The notes beneath the pieces were generated by a model, which was not told the DNA's origin, searched no databases, and worked only from the letters and a program-made list of their open reading frames with translations. A DNA stretch of 64,000 bases from Paracoccaceae bacterium. GTDB lineage: Bacteria > Pseudomonadota > Alphaproteobacteria > Rhodobacterales > Rhodobacteraceae. Within the stretch, counting starts at the first letter, position 1. Each line of letters opens with the position of its first letter. The DNA lies in contig CP075370.1 in the NCBI GenBank assembly GCA_019454225.1, positions 1,850,001 through 1,914,000 on the forward strand, in the 5' to 3' direction. Shown one piece after another: positions 54,208-63,058 of the stretch. Made by a program: the position numbers and the translations under genes.

Positions 54208-55656
54208 TCATGCACAGATCGGCGGCAGCCGTTGTGACCAGGGTTGCGCCTGCTCAAGTTCCGCGCAAAGCGCGATCAGGGTCTCGTCATCGCCGAAGCG
54301 GGCAGCCAGGTGGATGCCGATCGGCAACCCCGCTGCCGACATTGCCAGCGGAACGGAGGCAGCAGGCTGGCCCGAGGCATTGAACACGGCACAGAAGGGC
54401 GAATAGGCGAAAATGCCCTGCGGGCCGGTTCGGAATGCAACATAGTCCTCGGTCACATGCGAAAAGCGGCCCACCCGCGCGGGGGGTTCGGCAAGCGTCG
54501 CAGACAGGATGATGTCGCAGGCCGGTCCGGCATCGGGGTCGAATGCCGCTGCCATCTGGCGGCCGAAGTCGTGGATCTCGCCCACCGCCTCCAGGTAGCG
54601 GGTGGGGTGCAGGGTTTCGGCATGACGCAGCGCGCCGCGCGCGACGCCTTCCACGTCGTCCGGCCGCAGGTCGCGACCCAGTGCTGCCAGCCTGGTCCGG
54701 ATCGACAGGGCGGTTCCAACGGCCACGATATCGGTCCAGGCCCGCATCATCATCGCGACATCGGCCTTGGGTCGCCCGGGTTCGACATGATGCCCAAGTC
54801 CCTCCAGCAGACGCGCGGCGGATCGTACGGCCTCGGCCACCTCCGGGTGGACAGGTCCGCCCGTGAAGGTGGTATCGCAGAGCATCACGCGCAGCCGACG
54901 TGGCGGGCGGCTGATGGCATCGGAGTGGCTGACACGAAGGGGAGGGGCCCAGTAGGGCGCGCCGGGATCGGCACCGTGGCACGCATCCAGCATTACGGCC
55001 GTATCGCGCACCGAGCGGGTCAGGAAACCGTCGATCGCCATGCCGGCCCAGCCCTCGCCCGCGTAGGGGCCATCCGGCAACCTTGCGCGGGTCGGCTTCA
55101 ATCCGAACAGCCCGCAGCTTGCCGCAGGAATGCGGACCGATCCGCCACCGTCGGAGCCATGGGCAAAGGGCACGATCCCTGCCGCCACAGCCGCCCCGGC
55201 CCCGCCGGAGGATCCGCCCGGGGTGTGATCGGGGTTCCACGGATTGCGCGTCGGCCCGCCATAGACGGCGGCCTCGGTCGCAGCGCCGATGCCGCCTTCC
55301 GGGGCTGTCGTCCGGCCGAAGGTCACCACTCCCGTTGCGCGCATCCGGTCCCAGATCGCGCTGTCCCGACGGTAGCGGGTATCGGCCCACAGGCGCGACC
55401 CCATGTGACTGGGAAAGTCCACGGCCTCGGCGCCCAGGTCCTTGAGCAGGAAGGGTACCCCCCGGAACGGACCGCGCGGCAACCCCGCCGCGATGGCCCG
55501 ACGCGCGACCTCTTCCTGCATCAGGACCACGGCGTTCAGGTGCGGGTTCACCCGCGCCACCGCGTCGAGCGCCCGGTCGAGCAGCTCGACCGGTGTCACC
55601 TCGCCCTTGGCGACGCGTGCGGCAACGGCGGTGGCATCTGGCAGGCTGGTGGTCAT
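54208..55656 (-). CDS. Amidase-signature hydrolase (upstream copy)
   Basis: The 482-residue enzyme has triad Lys72 (FLLKDLGAE), Ser149 ([10 protein letters not shown]) and Ser173 ([12 protein letters not shown]). It is clearly different from the other amidase at the far end of the operon. The start is the ATG complementary to 55654-55656, preceded by GGAAGGAGCG; the frame remains open much farther upstream, but that is opposite-frame overlap with the kinase gene. It likely shares the transporter transcript. Confidence 0.9.
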   Translation of the reverse strand: MTTSLPDATAVAARVAKGEVTPVELLDRALDAVARVNPHLNAVVLMQEEVARRAIAAGLPRGPFRGVPFLLKDLGAEAVDFPSHMGSRLWADTRYRRDSAIWDRMRATGVVTFGRTTAPEGGIGAATEAAVYGGPTRNPWNPDHTPGGSSGGAGAAVAAGIVPFAHGSDGGGSVRIPAASCGLFGLKPTRARLPDGPYAGEGWAGMAIDGFLTRSVRDTAVMLDACHGADPGAPYWAPPLRVSHSDAISRPPRRLRVMLCDTTFTGGPVHPEVAEAVRSAARLLEGLGHHVEPGRPKADVAMMMRAWTDIVAVGTALSIRTRLAALGRDLRPDDVEGVARGALRHAETLHPTRYLEAVGEIHDFGRQMAAAFDPDAGPACDIILSATLAEPPARVGRFSHVTEDYVAFRTGPQGIFAYSPFCAVFNASGQPAASVPLAMSAAGLPIGIHLAARFGDDETLIALCAELEQAQPWSQRLPPICA

Positions 55657-55706
55657 CGGGCGCTCCTTCCGGTTGGTGGCAGATTGCGCGGAGGCGCGCG
55701 GCAAGG

Positions 55707-57485
55707 CTAGCCCGGATCGCGTTTTCCAGCCGCATGGCGGCGCAGGAAGGGCGTCAGCGCGGCCGCAATGCTGTCGGGTGTGACCGGCTTGACCAGATAC
55801 CCGTCCAGCCCCGCCGCCATGTGCCGCGCGCGATCCTGGGGCAGGGCGTCGGCGGTCATCGCCACGATGGCCGGGCGAGGGCCGGGGGCGGCAAGGGCGC
55901 GGATGGCTGCGCAGGTCTCGGCCCCGCTCATGCCGGGCATGTTCATGTCCAGCAGCACCACATCCACCTGCGACCTTTCCAGATGTGAAAGGGCGGCCTC
56001 GCCCCCCGCCGCCTCGGCAGCCTCTGCACCCAGAAGTCGCAGGCAGGACAGGGCAACCAGCCTGTTGGTTGCCAGATCGTCCACCACAAGCGCCCGCAGT
56101 CCGGCGAGTTCCGTTCCCGAGGGCGCGGGCGGCGGGGCAACCTCCGGCGCATCCGGCAGGGCCAGGCTCAGGTGAAACCGGGCCCCGGACCAGGTGTCGG
56201 ACGGCGGCAGCAAGGCCAGATCCCCGCCCATCCGCCGCGCGAGATCGCGCACGATGATCAGCCCAAGGCCGCGACGGCCGGTTCCCGGGCCGCCGGACGG
56301 CGCTTGCGAATCGAACAGACGACCGCGCAGATCGGGTGCGACGCCGGGACCGCTGTCGGACACGATGATGTCGAGCACATCGCTGCCGGTGGCCGCCTGT
56401 GATCGCCGGCTGGCGGTCACCTTCACGCCGCCCCGCGCCGTGTGGCGCAGCGCGTTCGACAGCAGGTTCGACAGGCACTGCTGCAGCCTGTGACTGTCGA
56501 TCATCGCCGGGCGGTCGAGCCCCGGCCCGATCTCCAGATCAAGCGAAAGCCCGGCCTCGGCCGCGCGGGGCCGGAACAGGGCGACAGATGCGGCCAGAAC
56601 GGCAGCGGGTTCTGCCGCACGTGGCCTGACCGGCATGTCGCCCACCCGGACCACCGCATCGTCCATACTGTCGTTCAGGATGGTGGCCAGGCCCTCTGCC
56701 GAGGCGAGCAATGCGCCAAGGCGGTCGCGTTGTTCGGGGTCGCGGCTCAGGCGCAGTTCGGCGTGGGCGAGGCCAAGGATCCCGTTCAGCGGCGTGCGCA
56801 GTTCATGGCTCATCCGCGCAAGAAACCTTCCCTTCGCCGCATCCGCCTCGAGCGCCGCCCGCCGTCCGGCCGCCATGTCGCGGTGCAGCCGGTGGTTCGA
56901 CAGCATGGCCGACACGAAGTAGCCGACCGCGACCACGCCGCACAGGCTGGTCAGCGCCAGCGCCGACCAGTCGCCACGCGGCAGCCAGTAGACCACATTC
57001 GACCCGAAGATCAGCAGCGCCAGTGCCGCCGCCCCGGCAAGACCATGCGGCAGATGGATCGCGCGTACCGTCGCCATGTGCATCATCGACCCGGACAGCA
57101 ACCCCAGCGAAAGGGCCTTGGCGTAGGGATCGTCCACATGCCAGACGACGGCCGCTGGCAGGGCAAAGCAGGTCTCGATCCAGAAGACGACCGCAAGGAT
57201 GACCCGCCTGCGCCAGGGATCGCGGACCATCGCGGCAGGGTCGCGCATCAGGCGCTGCGACATCACCTCGCCCGCAAGGTCGAGGACAAGCAGCGTCGCC
57301 ACGAAGGGCAACGGCAGATAGATCGTGGTCATCCCGTAGGCCAGCAGCGTGGCCACCGCCCGCACCGGGGTTTCCTCGCGCAGGAACTCGGCCTGCCGCG
57401 CAATCTCGTCGTGCAGCGCTTCGGTGTCGATGGGACCGGCGGGTGGACGTGTCATGCCTTTCTGTCCTTGGGTCTCTTCCGACAT
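55707..57485 (-). CDS. Membrane hybrid histidine kinase with receiver domain
   Basis: The 592-residue protein has about six N-terminal membrane segments (about 45-195), a HisKA domain with phospho-His227 (MSHELRTPLNGILGL), a HATPase domain (VSDSGPGVAPDLRGRLFD and GRRGLGLIIVRDLARRMGG) and a C-terminal receiver with phospho-acceptor Asp513 (VVLLDMNMPG) and Lys566 (GYLVKPV). There is no HPt or DNA-binding domain, so it needs a separate HPt protein to pass phosphate on. An orphan HPt/LuxO-like pair lies at 15972-17935. The sensed signal is unknown. It lies 50 bases upstream of the amidase gene, same strand. Confidence 0.92.
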   Translation of the reverse strand: MSEETQGQKGMTRPPAGPIDTEALHDEIARQAEFLREETPVRAVATLLAYGMTTIYLPLPFVATLLVLDLAGEVMSQRLMRDPAAMVRDPWRRRVILAVVFWIETCFALPAAVVWHVDDPYAKALSLGLLSGSMMHMATVRAIHLPHGLAGAAALALLIFGSNVVYWLPRGDWSALALTSLCGVVAVGYFVSAMLSNHRLHRDMAAGRRAALEADAAKGRFLARMSHELRTPLNGILGLAHAELRLSRDPEQRDRLGALLASAEGLATILNDSMDDAVVRVGDMPVRPRAAEPAAVLAASVALFRPRAAEAGLSLDLEIGPGLDRPAMIDSHRLQQCLSNLLSNALRHTARGGVKVTASRRSQAATGSDVLDIIVSDSGPGVAPDLRGRLFDSQAPSGGPGTGRRGLGLIIVRDLARRMGGDLALLPPSDTWSGARFHLSLALPDAPEVAPPPAPSGTELAGLRALVVDDLATNRLVALSCLRLLGAEAAEAAGGEAALSHLERSQVDVVLLDMNMPGMSGAETCAAIRALAAPGPRPAIVAMTADALPQDRARHMAAGLDGYLVKPVTPDSIAAALTPFLRRHAAGKRDPG

Positions 57486-57523
57486 GGCGCCCCCCGCCCG
57501 TTCGTCAATCGGTTCCGGTCATC

Positions 57524-57859
57524 CTACGGGGTGTCCAGTGTCACCGAGCCCCGCAGATCGCCCTCGGGGGTGAAGATCAGGAAGCGCCGGTCGACATCGT
57601 CCGCTCCGGACACCACGACCCCGATCCAGCCACGGCCGAAGGTTACCGCCTCGGCGCGGGTGCCTGCGGGCAGGGCCAGCGACGCCGGCAGGTCGGGCAG
57701 CGGTGACCGGATCGCCTGCGGCATCCGCGTGACAATCAGCGCAACCACCGTTATGACACCGGCAATCATGCTGATCGTCAGCACGATCACCAGCCATTTC
57801 AGAAAGCGCAGGGATGGCGGCAGCGCCACATCCCCCCCATCGCCGGTTCCGCCGTTCAT
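57524..57859 (-). CDS. Small membrane-anchored protein (DUF6476-like)
   Basis: The 111-residue protein has a Gly-rich N-terminus, one membrane helix (about 18-42, LKWLVIVLTISMIAGVITVV) and a small beta-rich outer domain (WIGVVVSGADDVDRRFLIFTPEG). It appears to match a Rhodobacteraceae family of unknown function. The start has a strong ribosome site (GGAGGG 7 bases upstream). Its ATG overlaps the ATG of the divergent RluA gene. The kinase gene lies 38 bases downstream on the same strand. Confidence 0.75.
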   Translation of the reverse strand: MNGGTGDGGDVALPPSLRFLKWLVIVLTISMIAGVITVVALIVTRMPQAIRSPLPDLPASLALPAGTRAEAVTFGRGWIGVVVSGADDVDRRFLIFTPEGDLRGSVTLDTP

Positions 57860-58937
57860 GATCCCGCCCTCCGATGATCCCGACGACGACGATGCGCCGC
57901 CGGGCGACGTGCTGCGTCTGGACATCGGCCTAGAGCCCGATGGTCGTCTTGACAAGGCACTGGCCCGTGCCGCCGCCGCTGCGCTGCCGCCGAGCGAGGC
58001 CCCCTCGCGTTCGCGGATCGCCAAGGCGATCGCGGAGGGCGCCGTATCGTGCGGCGGCGTGACGCTGTCCGACGCGAACGCGCGCCCGGAGCCCGGAGCG
58101 GTGTATGAGATCATCCTGTCCGAAGCGGCCGAAGTCGCGGCAAGGCCGGAAGCGATTCCCCTGTCGGTGATCTGGGAGGATGCCGACCTGGTCGTGATCG
58201 ACAAGCCTGCCGGGATGGTGGTGCATCCTGCACCCGGTGCGTGGACCGGCACACTGGTCAATGCGCTGCTGCATCACTGCGGCGACAGCCTGTCGGGCGT
58301 GGGCGGCGCACGCCGTCCCGGAATCGTCCACCGGATCGACAAGGATACGACCGGCCTACTGGTTGTCGCCAAGTCCGATCGTGCGCACCGCGGACTGTCG
58401 GGGCAGTTCGCGGCACACAGCGTGGCGCGGGCCTATCTGGCGGTGGTGCACGGCCTGCCGGACCCCGGCGATCCGCGTCTGCGCGGGCTGCGGGGGGTGG
58501 CGGCGGAACCCGGTGGCGTCATCCGCATTTCGACCCAGCTTGACCGGCACCCGACCGACCGGCAGCGTCAGGCCGTGGTCGAGGGGCGCGGGCGTCACGC
58601 GGTGACGCGATTCCGCGTGGTTGCGGCCTACGGCAAGCCCCCGGCCGCCGCGCTTGTCGAATGTCGGCTGGAAACCGGCCGGACGCATCAGATCCGCGTT
58701 CACCTCGCCCATGCCGGGCACGGGCTGGTGGGTGATCCGGTCTACGGAGGGCGGCGGCGCCTGCCGGTGCGGGCGGTCGGTGCCGAGGCTGCGGCGCTTG
58801 CGAATGGCTTTCCGCGCCAGGCGCTGCATGCGGCCGAGCTTGGCTTTGACCATCCGGTGACGGGCAAGCGCCTTGATTTCGCGGCGCCGCTGCCCGCCGA
58901 CATGCAGGCCCTGACCCGGGCACTGTCGCAGGGTTAG
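57858..58937 (+). CDS. RluA-family pseudouridine synthase
   Basis: The 359-residue protein has an acidic low-complexity N-terminus (PPSDDPDDDDAPP), an S4 RNA-binding domain (about 28-88) and the pseudouridine synthase domain with catalytic Asp161 in HRIDKDTTGLLV and the RTHQIRVHLAHAGHGLVGD motif. The RluD-like plan suggests modification of 23S rRNA. The start is doubtful: ATG 57858 overlaps the start codon of the divergent gene and has no Shine-Dalgarno; GTG 57909 is an alternative that removes the acidic tail and keeps the S4 domain. Confidence 0.88.
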   Translation: MIPPSDDPDDDDAPPGDVLRLDIGLEPDGRLDKALARAAAAALPPSEAPSRSRIAKAIAEGAVSCGGVTLSDANARPEPGAVYEIILSEAAEVAARPEAIPLSVIWEDADLVVIDKPAGMVVHPAPGAWTGTLVNALLHHCGDSLSGVGGARRPGIVHRIDKDTTGLLVVAKSDRAHRGLSGQFAAHSVARAYLAVVHGLPDPGDPRLRGLRGVAAEPGGVIRISTQLDRHPTDRQRQAVVEGRGRHAVTRFRVVAAYGKPPAAALVECRLETGRTHQIRVHLAHAGHGLVGDPVYGGRRRLPVRAVGAEAAALANGFPRQALHAAELGFDHPVTGKRLDFAAPLPADMQALTRALSQG

Positions 58938-58938
58938 G

Positions 58939-60012
58939 TCAGGCGAAGCGGGCGGGTGACAGTGCCGCGACAAGGTCTGCGGACAGTTCGGTCGCGCGGC
59001 CAGCCAGAAGGTCGGCGGCCAGACGCGCCGCCGCGGGTGCGGTCTGGAACCCGTATCCGCCTTGTCCGGCCAGCCAGAAGAACCCGGCGACGGCGCGGTC
59101 GAAGCCGATCACCGGCACCCGGTCGGGCGCGAAGGTGCGAAGGCCTGCCCAGTTCGCCAGCATCCGCGTGACCGGGGTGGTCACCATTGCCTCGTAGCGC
59201 GCCAGCCCTTCCGCCAGAACCATGTCATCGGCCCAGGCATCCTGCGGGGGCATCGGGTGTTCCTCGGCCGGCGAGACGATCAGGGCGCCCGCGTCCGGCT
59301 TCATGTACCAGCCCTCGCCCGCGCCAAAGACCATGGGCCAGCCCGAAGGGTCATGCGCGCCCGGGGCGGGTATCCGGGCCATCGAGCGACGCATCGGCGC
59401 AAATCCAAGTGGTGCGGCGCCCGCCATTTCCGCCACACCGTCAACCCACGCGCCTGCGGCATTGACCAGGATCTGCGCCTCGGCCCCGCCCCCCGGCCAG
59501 GCCAGGCGCCAGGCCCCGCCGGCCCGGGTGGCCGAGGTGACCCGCGCGCCGGTCCGTATCTGCGCCCCCGCGCTGCGGGCGGCGCGGGCATAGCCCTGCA
59601 GCAACAGGTCGGTGTCGATGTCCCAGGCGTGATCAGCCAGGGCCGCATGGGCCACCGCATCCGGGTTCAGGATCGGCACGCGTGCCACGGCTTCATCGAC
59701 AGTCAGCCGGTCCATCTGCATCGCATCGGCGTCCGCCTCAAATGCCGCGCGCTGCGACCTGTCGGCCACCACCATGATTCCGCGTGGCGACAGCACGCCC
59801 GGCAGCGCGCCGAACGCGGTGCCCGATGCCAGCGACAATTCCACCACGGCGGGCTTGCCGTATCGCGGTTCGTACAGAGCGGCGGACCGCCCCGAGGCGT
59901 GATGCGCCAGCACCGGCTCGGCCTCGATCAGGATCACACGGGCATCCGCGGCAAGCGATGCTGCCAGCGACACCCCGGCGATACCGCCCCCGACGATCGC
60001 GACGTCGAACAT
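58939..60012 (-). CDS. FAD-dependent D-amino-acid oxidase-like dehydrogenase
   Basis: The 357-residue flavoprotein of the DAO family has the dinucleotide motif VAIVGGGIAGVSLA at about 4-17, HHASGRSAALYEPRYG, a central VNAAGAWVDGVAE segment and the C-terminal WLAGQGGYGFQTAPAAARLAADLL typical of glycine/D-amino-acid oxidases. It should oxidise an amine or amino acid; the substrate cannot be named. It converges on the RluA gene with one base between stops. 143 bases separate it from the upstream cysteine-rich gene, which is on the same strand. Confidence 0.88.
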   Translation of the reverse strand: MFDVAIVGGGIAGVSLAASLAADARVILIEAEPVLAHHASGRSAALYEPRYGKPAVVELSLASGTAFGALPGVLSPRGIMVVADRSQRAAFEADADAMQMDRLTVDEAVARVPILNPDAVAHAALADHAWDIDTDLLLQGYARAARSAGAQIRTGARVTSATRAGGAWRLAWPGGGAEAQILVNAAGAWVDGVAEMAGAAPLGFAPMRRSMARIPAPGAHDPSGWPMVFGAGEGWYMKPDAGALIVSPAEEHPMPPQDAWADDMVLAEGLARYEAMVTTPVTRMLANWAGLRTFAPDRVPVIGFDRAVAGFFWLAGQGGYGFQTAPAAARLAADLLAGRATELSADLVAALSPARFA

Positions 60013-60155
60013 CGAAACAATCCCGAAACAGGGCAGGCCGCCTGTTTGATCCCGTGCAGACACCTTGCGGGGGTTGCCCGTGGGCGGCCCCTCGGGACGC
60101 CATGCCCCGCACTGCACCGTGCCACGGCTGCGGGAGCGGCGGCAACCCCGGCTGG

Positions 60156-60551
60156 TCAGCCAGCCGCGACCTGATCGGTCACGACGAGGTCGCAGACCTT
60201 GCAGGCCGCGCTGCCGCGTTCGGCGTGCCAGCGGCAGGTTGCCCGGATCAGGCAGGGCGGCAGGCCGGGAGCCGGGTCGTGCGACACCTTCAGGTGATCC
60301 ATGACGCGGGCGATCACGCCGCAGCGGTCGCCGGTCCACTGTGCGCATCCGCCCTCGCGGCAGGGGCTGGCAAACCGCATGCGCGCCTCCGGCGGTCCCT
60401 CGGCCGTTGCGGCCGAGATGAACCCCTCGTCCACCGTCATCGCGCTGCGCAGGGGGACGATCCGCCCCTGCGGACCCTTCAGGCCCAGTAGCAGCGCCCC
60501 GGGTTCTGCCGGGGCGCTCGGGCAGGTCAGACCTTGCCCGGGGGCGGTCAC
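60156..60551 (-). CDS. Cysteine-rich protein, function unknown
   Basis: The 131-residue soluble protein has eight Cys; seven fall in the last 70 residues: Cys64-x4-Cys69-x7-Cys77 and Cys100-x5-Cys106-x10-Cys117-x2-Cys120. This pattern suggests an Fe-S cluster or zinc site, but it matches no family I know. The start is GTG, overlapping the stop of the upstream small gene (GTGA), so the two are translationally coupled. No signal peptide. Conservation would settle whether it is a metal protein. Confidence 0.7.
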   Translation of the reverse strand: MTAPGQGLTCPSAPAEPGALLLGLKGPQGRIVPLRSAMTVDEGFISAATAEGPPEARMRFASPCREGGCAQWTGDRCGVIARVMDHLKVSHDPAPGLPPCLIRATCRWHAERGSAACKVCDLVVTDQVAAG

Positions 60552-60796
60552 TTCATCCTCCCCATGCGGACATCGCCGATGCCCGCCAGGATATCCTTCT
60601 CGGCGATCTGGACGCGTTCCAGGTCCAGCCGCGCCACCAGGCCGAGCCATTCCCACGGGAAGCGGACGGCGATCGGGCGTTCGAACTTGATCCCGGTCAG
60701 GTGCGACAGGGCGGTTTTCTGCAGGTCGGCGTTGATGGCCTGCACCTTTTCGGGCGGCATCTCGATGTCGCCGAGGTCGATGACGAAGCGCGGCAT
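60548..60796 (-). CDS. Small protein, first gene of a two-gene cassette, function unknown
   Basis: The 82-residue soluble protein (MPRFVIDLGDIEMPPEKVQ, AVRFPWEWLGLVARLD) has no signal or membrane segment. AAAGGAG lies upstream of the ATG complementary to 60794-60796. Its stop overlaps the GTG start of the cysteine-rich gene. Two inverted repeats upstream (60880-60920) suggest specific control. I do not recognise the family. Confidence 0.72.
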   Translation of the reverse strand: MPRFVIDLGDIEMPPEKVQAINADLQKTALSHLTGIKFERPIAVRFPWEWLGLVARLDLERVQIAEKDILAGIGDVRMGRMK

Positions 60797-60879
60797 GGGA
60801 AACTCCTTTGTGGGCACCGGGCCGGGAAATTCCGGCCGGTTCAATGTGCCATGCCGAACGCAAGGGAGCGCATCCCAAG

Positions 60880-60895
60880 CGTGACAATTCACGCA
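60880..60895. promoter_or_regulatory. Palindrome upstream of the small two-gene cassette
   Basis: GCGTGA-CAAT-TCACGC is a perfect six-base inverted repeat with a four-base spacer, about 85 bases before the start of the 60548-60796 gene. The GTGA...TCAC core resembles Crp/Fnr-family sites, but with four spacer bases rather than the six of Crp. A likely operator. Confidence 0.5.
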
Positions 60896-60900
60896 GAGAA

Positions 60901-60920
60901 ACAACTTTGACGTGTTGTTG
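60901..60920. promoter_or_regulatory. Second inverted repeat upstream of the cassette
   Basis: AACAAC and GTTGTT flank an eight-base spacer, five bases beyond the first palindrome. Two adjacent palindromes suggest cooperative binding or two regulators. Confidence 0.4.
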
Positions 60921-60940
60921 ACGGCCCCCGCAAACAGATG

Positions 60941-60964
60941 GGGGTGCCCTTGCGGACACCCCCC
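60941..60964 (-). terminator. Terminator-like hairpin after the BMP binding-protein gene
   Basis: On the minus strand GGGGGTGTCC pairs with GGGCACCCCC across GCAA, with one U-G pair; on the plus strand the same place is a C-A mismatch, so it should work mainly for the minus-strand transporter operon. Little T follows. It lies 24 bases past the binding-protein stop. Confidence 0.6.
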
Positions 60965-60988
60965 TTTGCAATGTGGTCAGGGCCCTGG

Positions 60989-62074
60989 TTACTGCGGAAT
61001 GTCGCCGGTGATCCCCTCGACGTAGAAGTTCATCCCGGCCAGCACGCCATCCTCGGCCACCTCGCCCTCGGCCAGCCAGGCCGACCCGTCCTGCTTGTTC
61101 AGCGGGCCGGTGAACGGGTGGTAGGTGCCGGCCGCGATCGCGTCGCGGATCGCTTCGGCCTCGGCCTTCACCTCGGCCGGAACGGCGTCAGTGATCTCGC
61201 CGATCTCGACCTCGCCGGCCGCGATCCCCTCCCACGAGGCGGTCGACTCCCAGGTGCCGTCCAGCAGCATTCCCACGCGCTTGACGTAGTAGGGTGCCCA
61301 GTTGTCGATGATCGACGCCACGCGGGGCGAAGGCTTGTAGGCGGCCATGTCGCTGGCCTGGCCAAAGCCGATCACGCCGGGCGTCTTCGCCGCCTCGGCC
61401 AGCGGGGCGGTCGAATCGGTGTGCTGCAGGATCACGTCCACGCCCTGCTCGATCAACGCCTTGGCCGCATCGGCCTCTTTCGCAGGGTCGAACCAAGTGT
61501 AGGCCCAGACGACCGAGATCGTCACGTCGGGGTTCACCTTGCGGGCGTGGATGAAGCTGGAGTTGATGCCCTGGATCACCTCGGGGATCGGGAAGGACGC
61601 GATGTAGCCGATCTTGTTCGACTTGGTCATCCGGCCGGCGATGGTGCCGATGACCGCCCGGCCTTCGTAGAACCGCGCGTCATAGACGGCGACATTCGGG
61701 CTTTCGCGCTTGTAGCCGGTGGCATGCTCGAACTTCACGTCCGGGAACTTGGCGGCGACGCTGTTTGTCGCATCCATGTAGCCGAACGAGGTGGTGAAGA
61801 TGATGTTGCAGCCCGACAGCGCCATCTGCGTCAGCACACGCTCGGCGTCCGCGCCCTCTGGCACCGATTCCTGATAGGCGGTCTCGACCTTGTCGCCATA
61901 GGCCGCCTCGACGGCCAGCAGGCCCTGATGGTGCTGATAGGTCCAGCCGCCGTCGCCGATCGGACCGACATAGACGAAACAGGCCTTCACCTTGTCCATC
62001 TGCGCCTGCGCGGCCCCGCCCGTCGTCAGCGCCAGTCCCATGGCCACCCCGGCCAGCAGCGTTCTTCTGTTCAT
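60989..62074 (-). CDS. BMP-family nucleoside-type ABC substrate-binding protein
   Basis: The 361-residue protein has a signal peptide (about 1-25, ending AAQAQ) and the BMP/PnrA fold (KACFVYVGPIGDGGWTYQHH, CNIIFTTSFGYMDATNSVAAKFP, GVIGFGQASDMAAYKP, INDxW-like ASIIDNWAPYYV). BMP proteins bind nucleosides or purine-like ligands in the periplasm. The permease genes follow in order upstream. The ATPase gene must lie beyond the right edge. A hairpin follows the stop. Confidence 0.92.
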   Translation of the reverse strand: MNRRTLLAGVAMGLALTTGGAAQAQMDKVKACFVYVGPIGDGGWTYQHHQGLLAVEAAYGDKVETAYQESVPEGADAERVLTQMALSGCNIIFTTSFGYMDATNSVAAKFPDVKFEHATGYKRESPNVAVYDARFYEGRAVIGTIAGRMTKSNKIGYIASFPIPEVIQGINSSFIHARKVNPDVTISVVWAYTWFDPAKEADAAKALIEQGVDVILQHTDSTAPLAEAAKTPGVIGFGQASDMAAYKPSPRVASIIDNWAPYYVKRVGMLLDGTWESTASWEGIAAGEVEIGEITDAVPAEVKAEAEAIRDAIAAGTYHPFTGPLNKQDGSAWLAEGEVAEDGVLAGMNFYVEGITGDIPQ

Positions 62075-62122
62075 TGTCGTCTCCCTGTTGCGGGGCGCGG
62101 ACGGCCCCGGTTTGCATTGGCC

Positions 62123-63058
62123 TCAGCGCGAGGCGTGGAAATTCTTGCCCAGAGCGGCAGGCGCGTTCATGGCCGCCCGCGCGCGGTCTGCCGACATCAG
62201 GACCAGCACCAGGATCGTTATCAGGTACGGCGACATCGACAAGTATTCGACCGGAATTCGGGCACCGGCTGCCTGCAGATTAAGCTGCAGCACGGTGATC
62301 CCGCCGAACAGGTAGGCCCCGATCAGCACCCGCCACGGTTTCCACGCGGCGAACACCACGATGGCCAGAGCGATCCAGCCCGCGCCCGAGGTGATCCCGT
62401 CGGTCCATTGCGGCACCCGCACAAGGCTGACATAGGCGCCGCCGAGCCCCGCCATGGCGCCGCCGAACAGGATTGCCAGGACCCGGATGCGCGTGACCTT
62501 GTAGCCAAGCGCATGCGCCGCGTCATGGCTTTCGCCGACCGCCCGCAGGATCAGGCCCGTACGGGTAAAGCGCAGGACGGCCCAGACCGCCGCAATGGCC
62601 GCGATCGAGAGGTAGACGATGGGATCGTGGGAAAACAGGATGCGGCCGATCACCGGGATGTCCGCCAGCGGCCCGAACGGCACCGCGCCGGTCGGCGGCG
62701 GCTTGATGCCGACGTAGCCCTGTCCGATCAGGCTGGACAGCCCCAGGCCGAACAGTGTCAGCGCCAGTCCGGTTGCCACCTGGTTCGCCAGCAGGACCTG
62801 CGTCAGCACGGCAAAGACCAGTGCCATCGCCATGGCGCCCGCCGCGCCACCCAGAAAACCCAGCACCGCGCTTCCCGTGCCGACAGCAGTCACGAACCCG
62901 CAGACCGCGCCCATGATCATCATCCCCTCGACCCCGAGGTTCAGCACGCCTGACTTTTCCACGACCAGTTCCCCGATCGCCGCCAGCATGATCGGCACCG
63001 AGGCCGCCATCAGCGAGGCGATCAGAACCGCCGGGTTGATTCCGCCGAACATGTCCAT
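62123..63058 (-). CDS. ABC transporter permease, BMP/nucleoside type (YufQ-like)
   Basis: The 311-residue inner-membrane protein has about eight helices and the family segments ERP-like [17 protein letters not shown] and [21 protein letters not shown]. The start ATG overlaps the stop of the next permease gene (ATGA), so the two are coupled. It is the second permease of the BMP transporter whose binding protein lies 48 bases downstream. Confidence 0.92.
   Translation of the reverse strand: MDMFGGINPAVLIASLMAASVPIMLAAIGELVVEKSGVLNLGVEGMMIMGAVCGFVTAVGTGSAVLGFLGGAAGAMAMALVFAVLTQVLLANQVATGLALTLFGLGLSSLIGQGYVGIKPPPTGAVPFGPLADIPVIGRILFSHDPIVYLSIAAIAAVWAVLRFTRTGLILRAVGESHDAAHALGYKVTRIRVLAILFGGAMAGLGGAYVSLVRVPQWTDGITSGAGWIALAIVVFAAWKPWRVLIGAYLFGGITVLQLNLQAAGARIPVEYLSMSPYLITILVLVLMSADRARAAMNAPAALGKNFHASR

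Noticed and set aside
56442-57857. Upstream extension of the RluA open frame across the kinase gene
   Set aside because: The extension is opposite a well-supported histidine kinase and has no domain; the RluA protein begins near 57858-57909.
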